DNA of 46,887 bases from Candidatus Rifleibacteriota bacterium. GTDB taxonomy: Bacteria > Riflebacteria > Ozemobacteria > Ozemobacterales > Ozemobacteraceae. The stretch's first letter is position 1. Each line of letters begins with the position of its first letter. The DNA lies in assembly GCA_029560455.1 (NCBI GenBank), contig JAKQKW010000190.1, positions 1 to 46,887 on the forward strand, written 5' to 3'. The notes beneath the pieces were generated by a model. The model worked only from the letters and a program-made list of their open reading frames with translations. It was not told where the DNA came from and did not search any database. Position numbers and translations under genes: made by a program. Positions 7,573 through 16,700 of the stretch are shown here, one piece after another.

Positions 7573-8135
7573 CCATGCTGCGCGAATTTCAGACCATCGG
7601 TCACGACCTGTTCATCGCCGGTCTCAACAACTCGCATTCCGGCAACATGAGCGTGCGCCTGAACCGCATGATGGCCATCACCCGCAGCGGCTCGATGCTG
7701 CACCGCCTCGATTACGACGATATCGTCGAAACCATTATCGACGGCGAAGACTCTGAAACAGCACGCGCTTCACGTGAGCGGCCGGTTCACCGTGCCATTT
7801 ATCTGCAGACCGGCGCGCAGGCGATTGTACACGCCCACCCGCCGCAGCTGATCGCCCTTTCGTTCTTTACCGACCAGTTCTGCCCGGTCGATGCCGAAGG
7901 CCGCTACTTCTTTCCGCGCGGCGTGCCGGTGGTCGAAGTGACCAACGCCATCGCCTCAGAAGAAGTGGCCGGAAAAGTAGCGCCGCTGCTGCGTGACTAC
8001 CCGCTGGTCATCGTGCGCGGGCACGGTTCGTTTGCGGTCGGCAACTCGCTCGAAGACGGTTTTCACTATACCAGCAGTCTGGAACACAGTGCCCGGATTG
8101 CCTCTGCATATCGCGTAAATTCAAACTCAAGATAA
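7569..8135 (+). CDS. Class II (zinc) aldolase, FucA/Ald2-like, for methylthioribulose-1-phosphate
   Basis: The 188-residue class II aldolase/adducin protein has SGNMS near the N-terminus (phosphate-binding loop), Glu70 in the RERPVHR motif, zinc ligands His88 and His90 (VHAHPP) and His152 (RGHGS). Its close analogue L-fuculose-1-phosphate aldolase has Glu73, His92, His94 and His155; the His-His spacing here (62) matches it. MtnB dehydratases have a longer spacing, from memory above 70. Coupled to mtnA, it most likely cleaves methylthioribulose-1-phosphate to dihydroxyacetone phosphate and a methylthio-aldehyde, the 'DHAP shunt'. MtnB-type dehydratase activity is the alternative. Starts at an ATGA overlap. 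Confidence 0.8.
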   Translation: MTMLREFQTIGHDLFIAGLNNSHSGNMSVRLNRMMAITRSGSMLHRLDYDDIVETIIDGEDSETARASRERPVHRAIYLQTGAQAIVHAHPPQLIALSFFTDQFCPVDAEGRYFFPRGVPVVEVTNAIASEEVAGKVAPLLRDYPLVIVRGHGSFAVGNSLEDGFHYTSSLEHSARIASAYRVNSNSR

Positions 8136-8146
8136 GGACACCTGCA

Positions 8147-11100
8147 ATGCTTTTCGAAAAACCCGAAAATACGGTTTCAGCCCGACGCGAAGAAGAAATC
8201 CTCAAATACTGGGAAAAGGAAAACATTTTCCAGAAATCGATGAAAAACCGCGAAGGCGGCAAAAGATTTGTGTTCTTCGAAGGGCCGCCGACCGCCAACG
8301 GCACACCGCACCCGGGTCACGTGCTCACCAAGGCCATGAAAGACCTGGTTCCCCGCTATAAAACCATGTGCGGCTACCACGTCGGCCGCAAAGCCGGCTG
8401 GGATACCCACGGTCTGCCGGTCGAACTCGAAGTCGAAAAACAGCTCGGCATCGAAAGCAAGCAGGATATCGAAAAATACGGCATCGAAAATTTCATCAAG
8501 AAATGCCGCGAAAGCGTCTTCAAATACGAAGCTCAGTGGCGCGCTATGGTCACCCGCGGCGGCTTCTGGGTCGACATGAACGACCCCTATATCACCTGCA
8601 CCAACGAATACATCGAAACCGTCTGGTGGATGCTCGCCCAGTTCTGGAAAGAAGGCATGCTCTATGAAGGGCACAAGGTCGTGCCTTATTGCCCGCGCTG
8701 CGGCACCGCTCTCTCCTCGCACGAAGTGGCACAGGGCTACCGCGAAGTCGAAGATCCGTCGGTCTACGTCAGATTCGCGATCAAAGACCAGCCGAATACC
8801 AGCTTCCTGGTCTGGACCACCACACCCTGGACCCTGATCTCGAACGTCGCTCTCGCCGTCGGCAAAGACATCGACTACGTCAAGGTCAAACTCAATGAAG
8901 AATACCTGATTCTCGCCAAAGCCCGCCTCGAAGTTCTCAAAGGCGAAGGCGAAGTCGTCGAAACGATGAAGGGCGAACAGCTGCTCGGCATCGAATACCA
9001 CCAGCTCTACACCTACGTTAAGCCCGACAAAAAAGCGCATTACGTCATTGCCGGCGATTTCGTGTCGACCGAAGACGGTTCGGGTATCGTTCACATCGCC
9101 CCGGCCTTCGGCGAAGACGACTACCGCGTCGGCAAAGAAAACGATCTGCCGGTCATTCAGCCGGTCGGCCTCGACGGCAAGTTCAAAGACGAAGTCACCC
9201 CCTGGAAAGGCGTGTTCGTAAAAGCCGCCGACCCCGAAATCATCAAAGAACTGAAAATCAGCAAACGCCTGCTGGCCTCGGCAAAAATCAAGCACACCTA
9301 CCCCTACTGCTGGCGCTGCGACAGCCCGCTGCTCTATTACGCACGCCACAGCTGGTTCATCAAAACCACCGCTTTCAAAGATGAAGTGCTGAAAAACAAC
9401 GACCTGATCAACTGGTATCCTGGTCACATCAAAGAAGGCCGTTTCCTCAATTTCCTCGAAAATATGATCGACTGGGCCATTTCACGCGACAGATACTGGG
9501 GCACGCCGCTGCCGATCTGGGTCTGCACCGACTGCAAACACCACCATCTCGTCGACAGCGTCGCCAATCTCAAGGAAATGGGCCGCAATGTTCCTGCCGA
9601 TATCGAGTTGCACAAGCCATACGTCGACCAGATCGAACTGAACTGCCCGAAATGCAAAGGCAGCATGAAGCGCGTGCCAGAAGTCATCGACTGCTGGTTC
9701 GATTCAGGCGCCATGCACACTGCGCAGTGGCACTACCCTTTCGAAAACCAGGAAACCTTCAAAAACAATTTCCCGGCTGATTTTATCTGCGAAGCGGTCG
9801 ACCAGACCCGCGGCTGGTTCTACAGCCTGCTCGTCACCAGCACCTTCCTGCACAAGGCACCGCCCTACAAGAACGTCGTCGTTCTGGGCCTCATCTGCGA
9901 TAAAAACGGCATCAAGATGAGCAAATCTAAGGGCAACGTGCTCGACTGCATGTCGCTGTTCGACAAATACGGTGCTGATGCGGTTCGCTGGTCGCTCTAC
10001 AGCGGCACTGCCCCCTGGAACACCAGACGTTTCTACGAAGAAGCGATTGCCGAGTCGCAGAAGCGCTATCTGGGCACTCTGCAGAACGTCTACAGCTTCT
10101 TCGTTCTCTACGCCAATATCGAAAAATTCCAGCCACAGCAGCACAATATCCCGGTCTCTGAGCGCCCCGAGATCGACCGATGGATCATCTCACGCTTCAA
10201 CCACACCACCGACGAAGTGCGCAAGGCCATGGACCGCTTTGAAATCGTCTGGGCCACCGGCCACATGGAAAAATTCGTCGACGACCTGTCGAACTGGTAT
10301 GTGCGCCGCAGCCGCCGCCGCTTCTGGAGCAGTGAGAATGCCAGCGATTCGATGAGCGCCTTCGTAACCCTTTATGAACTGCTCGTCGGCATGGCCAAAC
10401 TGACCGCGCCGTTTACCCCGTTCATCGCTGAAGACATCTACCGCAACCTGGTTGCCGGCGTCGATAAATCGGCACCAGAAAGCGTGCATCTCGCCGATTA
10501 CCCGACCGCCCGCGAAGAGCTTATCGATGAACAGCTCGAACGCAAGATGGACTTTGTCATGAAGGTCGTTCAGCTCGGCCGCGCGGCCCGCAACGAAGCC
10601 AACCTCAAGGTACGCCAGCCGCTCGCCGAAATGAAAGTCGTCATCGCCGACGATTTCGAACGCAACGCCCTCAAAGACATGGAAAACCTGCTGCAGGAAG
10701 AGCTCAACATCAAAGAAGTCTGCGCCGTTACCGATGCCGCCAGCCTGGTTCGCTACGTCGCCAAACCGAACTTCAGAACCATCGGCCAGGGCCCGCTCAA
10801 GGGCATGATTCCGCAGATCAAGGCACATCTCGAAGCCGCTGACGGCAACGAAGTGCGCAAACAGCTCGCCAATGGCGGCTATGAATTTGAACTCGACGGC
10901 AAACCGGTCACACTCAAACCAGAAGAAGTCGATCTGCAGGCCCAGGCTTCAAGCGATTTCGCCGTACAGTCAGAAGGTTCTCTCAGCATCGCGCTTAAAA
11001 AGACCCTGTCGCGCGAACTCATTCTTGAAGGCCTCGCCCGCGAGCTGGTCAACAAGATTCAGTTCATGCGCAAGGAAAAAGGTTTTGACATTGTCGACCG

Positions 11101-11302
11101 CATTAAAGTCGGATATGATGTAATTGATACCGACATGAAAAAAGACATCGAGGATTCAGTCAGCCAATATGGCAGCTACATCACCCAGGAAACCCTGGCC
11201 CGCCACATTGGCGCACTCGATAATGAGACCGGTGATGCTTCTGAATGGAACATCAACGGCATCAGAGTTAAACTTGGCATCGCCAGGGAGGCCGCAAAAT
11301 GA
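8147..11302 (+). CDS. ileS: Isoleucyl-tRNA synthetase, type 2 (eukaryote-like)
   Basis: The product has 1051 residues. It charges tRNA-Ile with isoleucine. The class I signatures are present: PPTANGTPHPGH with the HIGH-type motif His55-Pro-Gly-His58, and KMSKSKGN at 590-597. GWDTHGLPVELEVEK, the editing domain, DCWFDSGAMHTAQW and the C-terminal FMRKEKGFDIVDRIKVGYD stretch fit the type-2 branch shared with eukaryotes, which in other bacteria is often mupirocin-tolerant. The start has AAGGA about 9 nt upstream and lies 11 nt after the aldolase stop. The stop overlaps dnaN (ATGA). A synthetase tied to a methionine-salvage pair and to dnaN is an unusual arrangement. Confidence 0.96.
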   Translation: MLFEKPENTVSARREEEILKYWEKENIFQKSMKNREGGKRFVFFEGPPTANGTPHPGHVLTKAMKDLVPRYKTMCGYHVGRKAGWDTHGLPVELEVEKQLGIESKQDIEKYGIENFIKKCRESVFKYEAQWRAMVTRGGFWVDMNDPYITCTNEYIETVWWMLAQFWKEGMLYEGHKVVPYCPRCGTALSSHEVAQGYREVEDPSVYVRFAIKDQPNTSFLVWTTTPWTLISNVALAVGKDIDYVKVKLNEEYLILAKARLEVLKGEGEVVETMKGEQLLGIEYHQLYTYVKPDKKAHYVIAGDFVSTEDGSGIVHIAPAFGEDDYRVGKENDLPVIQPVGLDGKFKDEVTPWKGVFVKAADPEIIKELKISKRLLASAKIKHTYPYCWRCDSPLLYYARHSWFIKTTAFKDEVLKNNDLINWYPGHIKEGRFLNFLENMIDWAISRDRYWGTPLPIWVCTDCKHHHLVDSVANLKEMGRNVPADIELHKPYVDQIELNCPKCKGSMKRVPEVIDCWFDSGAMHTAQWHYPFENQETFKNNFPADFICEAVDQTRGWFYSLLVTSTFLHKAPPYKNVVVLGLICDKNGIKMSKSKGNVLDCMSLFDKYGADAVRWSLYSGTAPWNTRRFYEEAIAESQKRYLGTLQNVYSFFVLYANIEKFQPQQHNIPVSERPEIDRWIISRFNHTTDEVRKAMDRFEIVWATGHMEKFVDDLSNWYVRRSRRRFWSSENASDSMSAFVTLYELLVGMAKLTAPFTPFIAEDIYRNLVAGVDKSAPESVHLADYPTAREELIDEQLERKMDFVMKVVQLGRAARNEANLKVRQPLAEMKVVIADDFERNALKDMENLLQEELNIKEVCAVTDAASLVRYVAKPNFRTIGQGPLKGMIPQIKAHLEAADGNEVRKQLANGGYEFELDGKPVTLKPEEVDLQAQASSDFAVQSEGSLSIALKKTLSRELILEGLARELVNKIQFMRKEKGFDIVDRIKVGYDVIDTDMKKDIEDSVSQYGSYITQETLARHIGALDNETGDASEWNINGIRVKLGIAREAAK

Positions 11303-12426
11303 GATTCAAACTGCCACTTAAGACCCTCGCAGAAACCGTTGCGATTGTCAGCAAAGCCGTCGCCATGAAAGGCGTCAGGCCGATACTTGCCAATCTGCTG
11401 ATCACCGCCCAGGATGGCCAGCTGCGTTTTGTCGGTACCGATCTCGAAGTCATGATGATTTCGACAATCGAAGCCGAAATTCACGAGAACGGCAGTTTCA
11501 CGATTCCAGCCAAGCTGGTTCAGGAAATCATTTCCAGCATTTCTTCAGATGACGAAGCCATGGTGACCTTCGAACTCAGTGGCGATGAGTCTTCAGAAAT
11601 CGTCATTTCAAGCGGCAGAAGCCGATACAACCTGCAGATTCAGGGCATCGAAGATTACCCGCCGGTGCCGGTTCTCAACGACGACGGCATGCAGTCTTTT
11701 CAGACCCGCAGTGACGACCTCGCCAGAGCCCTTAAAGAAGCTTCCGTAGCCATGAGCATCGAAGAGGGCAACCCGGTGCAGAAGAGCATCTGCATAGACT
11801 TCAGCAATGCCGAAAAACCTGTAATGGCCTCTACCGACAGCAAAAGACTTGCAGTTACCCGCATTCAGAATATTGCGGTTCCAGAGAATTTCCGCCGCGT
11901 CTTCATTGTTCCGTCGCGGGCGGTTGCCGAGCTCAACAAGCTTTTCGACAGCAACGAAACGGTTATTATCGGCCTGTACAAAGAACAGCTGGTATTCAGT
12001 TCACCGCAGTTTCAGCTTATCACCAGACTCGTCGACGGCAAGTTTCCTGACTACAACAGGGTATTGCCGAAAGAATCGAGCCGTATTCTCAAGCTCAACC
12101 GCAAAGAACTGAATCAGTCGCTCAAGGCGGTAGTGCCTATCGCCCGCAACATCAGCGGCCTGGTGCATTTTGATGTCACTGCCAACGAAACCCGTGTATG
12201 GTCAGATGCCAAAGAACAGGGCAAGGCTGAATCGTTTATTCAGTCTGAACTGACCGGTGAACCAATCAATATCGCCTTCAACGTCAAGTTCCTGCAGGAC
12301 TTCCTTGCCGTAACGGCTGATGAAGAAGTCGTCATCGAAATGACCACCCCGAGTTACCCCGGTCTGATGCGTCCGGGTAACCCCGAATCTGATTTCAAAT
12401 ACGTCGTAATGCCGATGTCTTACTAA
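11299..12426 (+). CDS. dnaN: DNA polymerase III sliding clamp (beta subunit)
   Basis: The 375-residue product has the three repeated clamp domains: MRFKLPLKTLAETVAIVSKA at the start, ANLLITAQDGQLRFVGTDLE in domain 1, DYPPVPVL at the first junction, STDSKRLAVTR and DGKFPDYNRVLPKE in domain 2, and the typical C-terminus VVMPMSY (usually MPMRL or similar). It forms the ring that tethers the replicative polymerase to DNA. GGAGG lies 8 nt before the ATG, which overlaps the ileS stop by four bases. dnaN usually lies beside dnaA at the origin; here neither dnaA nor recF is near. Confidence 0.96.
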   Translation: MRFKLPLKTLAETVAIVSKAVAMKGVRPILANLLITAQDGQLRFVGTDLEVMMISTIEAEIHENGSFTIPAKLVQEIISSISSDDEAMVTFELSGDESSEIVISSGRSRYNLQIQGIEDYPPVPVLNDDGMQSFQTRSDDLARALKEASVAMSIEEGNPVQKSICIDFSNAEKPVMASTDSKRLAVTRIQNIAVPENFRRVFIVPSRAVAELNKLFDSNETVIIGLYKEQLVFSSPQFQLITRLVDGKFPDYNRVLPKESSRILKLNRKELNQSLKAVVPIARNISGLVHFDVTANETRVWSDAKEQGKAESFIQSELTGEPINIAFNVKFLQDFLAVTADEEVVIEMTTPSYPGLMRPGNPESDFKYVVMPMSY

Positions 12427-12449
12427 TCTTTATGAAACAGGAAAAAACC

Positions 12450-13763
12450 ATGAGCAAGATTGATGTCGCCAAACTTCGCCGGGAACTTGCCAGCGAAAAG
12501 TCAGACATTCGCAAGGCCGCCTTCAGCGAACTGAAGTCTCTGGCAGTCGAAGAAGCCATGCCGATTCTGACCGAGCTTCTCAACTGCAAGAATGACGACA
12601 TTCTCGCCGATGTCAGCAAAGCCATGCTGAACTACAAGGACGAAGCGCTTCCCTGGCTGGTAAAGGCCCTGACTTCAGATACCTGGAACATGCGTCGCGG
12701 CGCCTCGATGGTTCTCGGCCGCCTTGGCCCCGGCTCGCTCAACAAGCTGATGTCGATGGTTCCGGAAAACGAAGAAGATGTCGACTACTGGATGGTTCAG
12801 ACCCTTGGCAACATGGGTGGTGAGGCCGTGCAGTATCTGGTGCGCATCTTCAAGCATCCGAGCCAGAAAATAAGACTTGCAGCCATTCGCGCTGCCCAGA
12901 ACATCAATGACCCGCGCATGGTCGTGGCCCTGCTGCATCTGCTCGAAGAACAGAACTGGCCGGTACGCAAGGCGGCTTTCGACAGCCTTGAAAAAATTCA
13001 TCTCTGTAACCCGCAGGCGGTATCTGAAGCTCTCGATACCAGCAGTGATGAAGCCAAATTCTGGATCATCAAACTGCTCGCAGATCAGGCGACTCCTGAT
13101 CTGGTGCCGAGATTTGCCCGTATCGTCGAAACCGCCCCCATGGAATCAAAGCTAGAAGCGATCAAAGCGATGGCTATGGTCGAAAACAGCGAAGCCCACC
13201 GCCTGCTGGTCAGCTATCTCGCCCACAAATCATGGATCATCAGAAAGACCGCTGCCGATTCTATCTGGGCACAGGGCATCGGTGTTTCAGAAGAGCTGAT
13301 TTCTGCCATTCGCGGCACCAACGTCGATGCCCGCTACTGGTCGGTAAAACTTCTTGGCCAGTCGCGCGAGCCGAAAATTTTTGAAGAGATTGTTAAATGC
13401 CTGCAGGATTCACAGTCGGCAGTGCGTTCGGCGTCATGCCAGGCTCTCGGATCACTCGGTGACAAACGGGCACTGGCACCTCTGATGACCATGCTCAACG
13501 ACGAATCAGAAGACGTGCGCACTGCCGCGATCCTCTCTCTTAGCCAGCTTGGCGAACGCGATGAACTGCCCGTAAAAAACGCCCTGCCGGCACACGTTCG
13601 CAAAGAAAATATGGCCTCATGCCCAAACTGCGGCAAAATGGTCGGGCGCAACTTCAGCTTCTGCCCGTTCTGCCTTGAACACCTGCGCAATGCCTGCCGT
13701 AGTTGCGGCAGAGCAATCGAAGCAGGCTGGAAAGGCTGCCCTGACTGCGGAGCTCCTCTCTGA
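12450..13763 (+). CDS. HEAT-repeat protein with C-terminal double zinc ribbon
   Basis: The product has 437 residues. Residues 1-380 are about ten HEAT/PBS-lyase-type helical repeats (for example LVKALTSDTWNMRRGASMVL, LIRKTAADSIWA-like and LLHLLEEQNWPVRKAAFDSL), giving a curved protein-binding solenoid. The last 50 residues carry two CxxC pairs each of a double zinc ribbon (CPNCGK, CPFC, CRSCG, CPDCGAPL). I chose ATG 12450 because AGGA lies about 9 nt upstream; an ATG six codons earlier (12432) lacks a ribosome site. It follows dnaN by 23 nt and precedes the kinase by 24 nt, so it is co-transcribed. The partner is unknown. Confidence 0.85.
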   Translation: MSKIDVAKLRRELASEKSDIRKAAFSELKSLAVEEAMPILTELLNCKNDDILADVSKAMLNYKDEALPWLVKALTSDTWNMRRGASMVLGRLGPGSLNKLMSMVPENEEDVDYWMVQTLGNMGGEAVQYLVRIFKHPSQKIRLAAIRAAQNINDPRMVVALLHLLEEQNWPVRKAAFDSLEKIHLCNPQAVSEALDTSSDEAKFWIIKLLADQATPDLVPRFARIVETAPMESKLEAIKAMAMVENSEAHRLLVSYLAHKSWIIRKTAADSIWAQGIGVSEELISAIRGTNVDARYWSVKLLGQSREPKIFEEIVKCLQDSQSAVRSASCQALGSLGDKRALAPLMTMLNDESEDVRTAAILSLSQLGERDELPVKNALPAHVRKENMASCPNCGKMVGRNFSFCPFCLEHLRNACRSCGRAIEAGWKGCPDCGAPL

Positions 13764-13787
13764 TAAACTGAAACCCAGGAGGCCGGA

Positions 13788-16700
13788 ATGAGCCGAAAAA
13801 AAGCCTCAGCATTCTTAAGAGTGGCTGTGATGCTCGTTTTTTCGGCTCTTTTTGTTTTTCCGCAGCTGTTTGCCGATCAGGAGCCAAGCCTGATCAAGAT
13901 CGGCGTGCTCAAAAAAGAGAGTATCGGCGGCTGGAACTATGAATGGCAGGAAACTATCGAATTTCTGAACCGCGAAATCACCGAGCATCTTTTTCAGATG
14001 CAGCTGATGGGCTGGAACGAACTGCGTTCAGCAGTTGAAGACGGCGATGTCGATTTTGTCATCGCCAGCCCGATTTTCAACGTCGAAGCCGGCATGGCAG
14101 GTAATCTAACGGTTCTTGCCACTCTCAAACGCGAAAGCGAGAAGATCGAGGCCTTCGACAACCTGTTTGGCGCGGTTATTTTCTGGCGTTCAGACGACAA
14201 AAACATCAAGTCACTCTGGGATATACGCAACAAAAAACTGGTAGCCGGGCCGGTGCAGTCTATTGGCGGCTGGCTGGCGGCAGCCCGTGAATTTGCCGAA
14301 CGCGGTATCGACCTGCGCAAAGCCTGCCGCGAAATCACTCACCACGCTGATATCGAAAAAATTATCGACGAGGTTCTATCGGGCCGGGCTGATTTTGGCA
14401 TCTGCCGTACCTCAAGCCTTGAACTGCTGGCAAAAGAAGGCAAGTTCGACATGAATTCGATAACCTTCAGCCGCGAGCTTTACCTGCACACCAATGCCCT
14501 GCCATTCGCGTGCTCGACCAGGCTTTACCCTGAATGGTCATTTGCAAGAGTCAGACACGCCAACGAGAACCTTGTAGAACGGGTGACGCTGGCAATTCTC
14601 AAGATGTCAGACGTTGACATACCAAAAAAGATTACCTGGGGAATCGCCGCTAATTACGCTCAGGTTCATCAGTTGATGCAGGTTTTGAATCTTGAACCCT
14701 ATAACACCGACAACTCGATGGTAGCAAATCTGATCAGCAGATTTCGGAACTGGATCGCTATTTTCCTGGTTTCAATGGTTATCCTCGGTCTGGTTATCTT
14801 TTATCTTCTCGCTCTCAACCGTAGACTGCGCAATGTTACCGAAGAACTTGCCGGGCAGCGCTCTTTTTTGAAGCACCTGATAGACTCCATTCCAGATTTT
14901 ATCTTCGTCAAAGATTTTCAGGGGCATTACCTGCTCTGCAACCAGTCATTCGCCAGAAGCTTCGGCTGCAACCCCGACAAGATTGCCGGCAAAACCGATG
15001 CCGAAGTTTTTCCAGGCATGGAACCCATAATAGAAACAACTCCGCTGCTGCCTGAAAAGATCGGCACCGAAAAATTCGCCCGAGAAATAGATCTGCCTGA
15101 CTCAACCACCATTTTCGGGGAAATTATCCGCGTCACCTGTAAACTCCGCGACAGCGAAGAGCCCCGCCTGGTCGGCATTATCCGTGACGTCTCGGTAAGT
15201 CACCGGGCACGACAGATTCAGGAGCAACGCGAAAAGCTGATTTCAGGTATTGCCGAGGCTGCGCATCTGGTAGTCGGGGCAGAGACATCGGTCGAAGAGT
15301 CGATGCCGGTAGCACTTGATGCCATCGCCGTAGCAGTCGGCGCTGACCGCATCGGTCTGATCAAGAGAGGTGAAAATGACCTTCACGACAGCACCTCGAT
15401 CTCTTTCAGATGTTTTTCATGCTATTGCCGCAATCAGCATCATTGCCACCGCCAGACCGCCGACCTCGTCTACGAAATTATCCGAAGCAACTCTTCGAAG
15501 CTTCTGAGTGGCTCTGGTGTCGGCAGAAACTTTGCAGAATTCTCTACTGACATTCAGGCAAACCTTCGCGCGGTCGGTCTTAAATCTCTTCTCATCATTC
15601 CGATTTTTGTGCATAAAAAATTCTGGGGCTGCCTCGAAGTGCATGTCCTGTCAGAAGAGCGCCGCTGGTTCGATTTCGAAATTTCGGCTCTTGAGCTGGC
15701 TGCCGACATATTTGGTTCGATGATCGAACGCAGCAATGACTTCAGACAGCTGCTCGATTACCGCGACAGATTGAAGCTGGCCCTTGACTCGGCGGGCCTT
15801 TTCCTCTGGGAATACGATTTTGAGACAAGTATCAACAATACCCCTGACGATCTTTATCACAACCTCGGCTATACCGATCCCAGCGAAGTCAGCAGGCAAA
15901 GGCAGATCGGCTTCGAGATCATTCACCCCGAAGACCTGCACCTGATCAAGAACATTGCCGAAGTTGAAAACTGCCAGTTCGAAGCCCGCCTCAAGAGTAA
16001 CGGCGGTAAGTACCTGTGGCATTCATTTATCGGGCGTAACTATTTTGGCAGCAACCGCCGCCACATCAGGCTCATCGGCTTTTTCCGCAACACCACGGTT
16101 GAACACGAAAACGCTATGGCTCTGCGCATGGAAGAAGGTCGTAACGTGCATGCGCTCACCGCAGCACATGCTGCCAGCTGGGAATACGTTCCCGAAGAAC
16201 GACGGTTTTACTGGTCAAGCCACATCAAGAATCTGCTCGGCTATAACCCCGAAATTTTTTCGCCGAATATTCAGTCGGTATATCAGGTTATTCACCCCGA
16301 AGACCTGCACGAAGCCAAAGAAGCGGTTCGTAAATTCTTGCTTTCGGGCAAAGAATTGCGTTTCGACTGCCGGCTGCGCAAGTTTGACGGTAGCTACAGC
16401 TGGTTCACCAACATCGGCACTCAGGTTAAAGACCCTGAAATGGAAGAATACCGCTATTACGGTATTTTGATTGATATTTCTGAAACCCGCGCTCTACAGC
16501 AGAATCTGCTCGAGGCCCGCAACCGTGCTGAAGAAATGGCGGTTCAGGCACAGCAGGCCAGCCAGGCTAAAACCGAATTTCTTGCCAACATGTCGCACGA
16601 AATCAGAACTCCTATGAACGGTGTTCTTGGCATGCTTGAACTGCTGATGGCAACCGAACTCAATCCGCGGCAGCAGGAATTTGCCGACCTGATCTACCGT

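Noticed and set aside
8177..9427. 416-codon open frame on the minus strand inside ileS
   Set aside because: It lies opposite a certain gene; its composition (Phe/Val/Asp/Gly/Ala-rich) is what the antisense of this codon usage gives, and no ribosome site or domain is seen.
10190..10828. 212-codon minus-strand frame in the 3' part of ileS
   Set aside because: Same antisense pattern; no ribosome site or recognisable domain.
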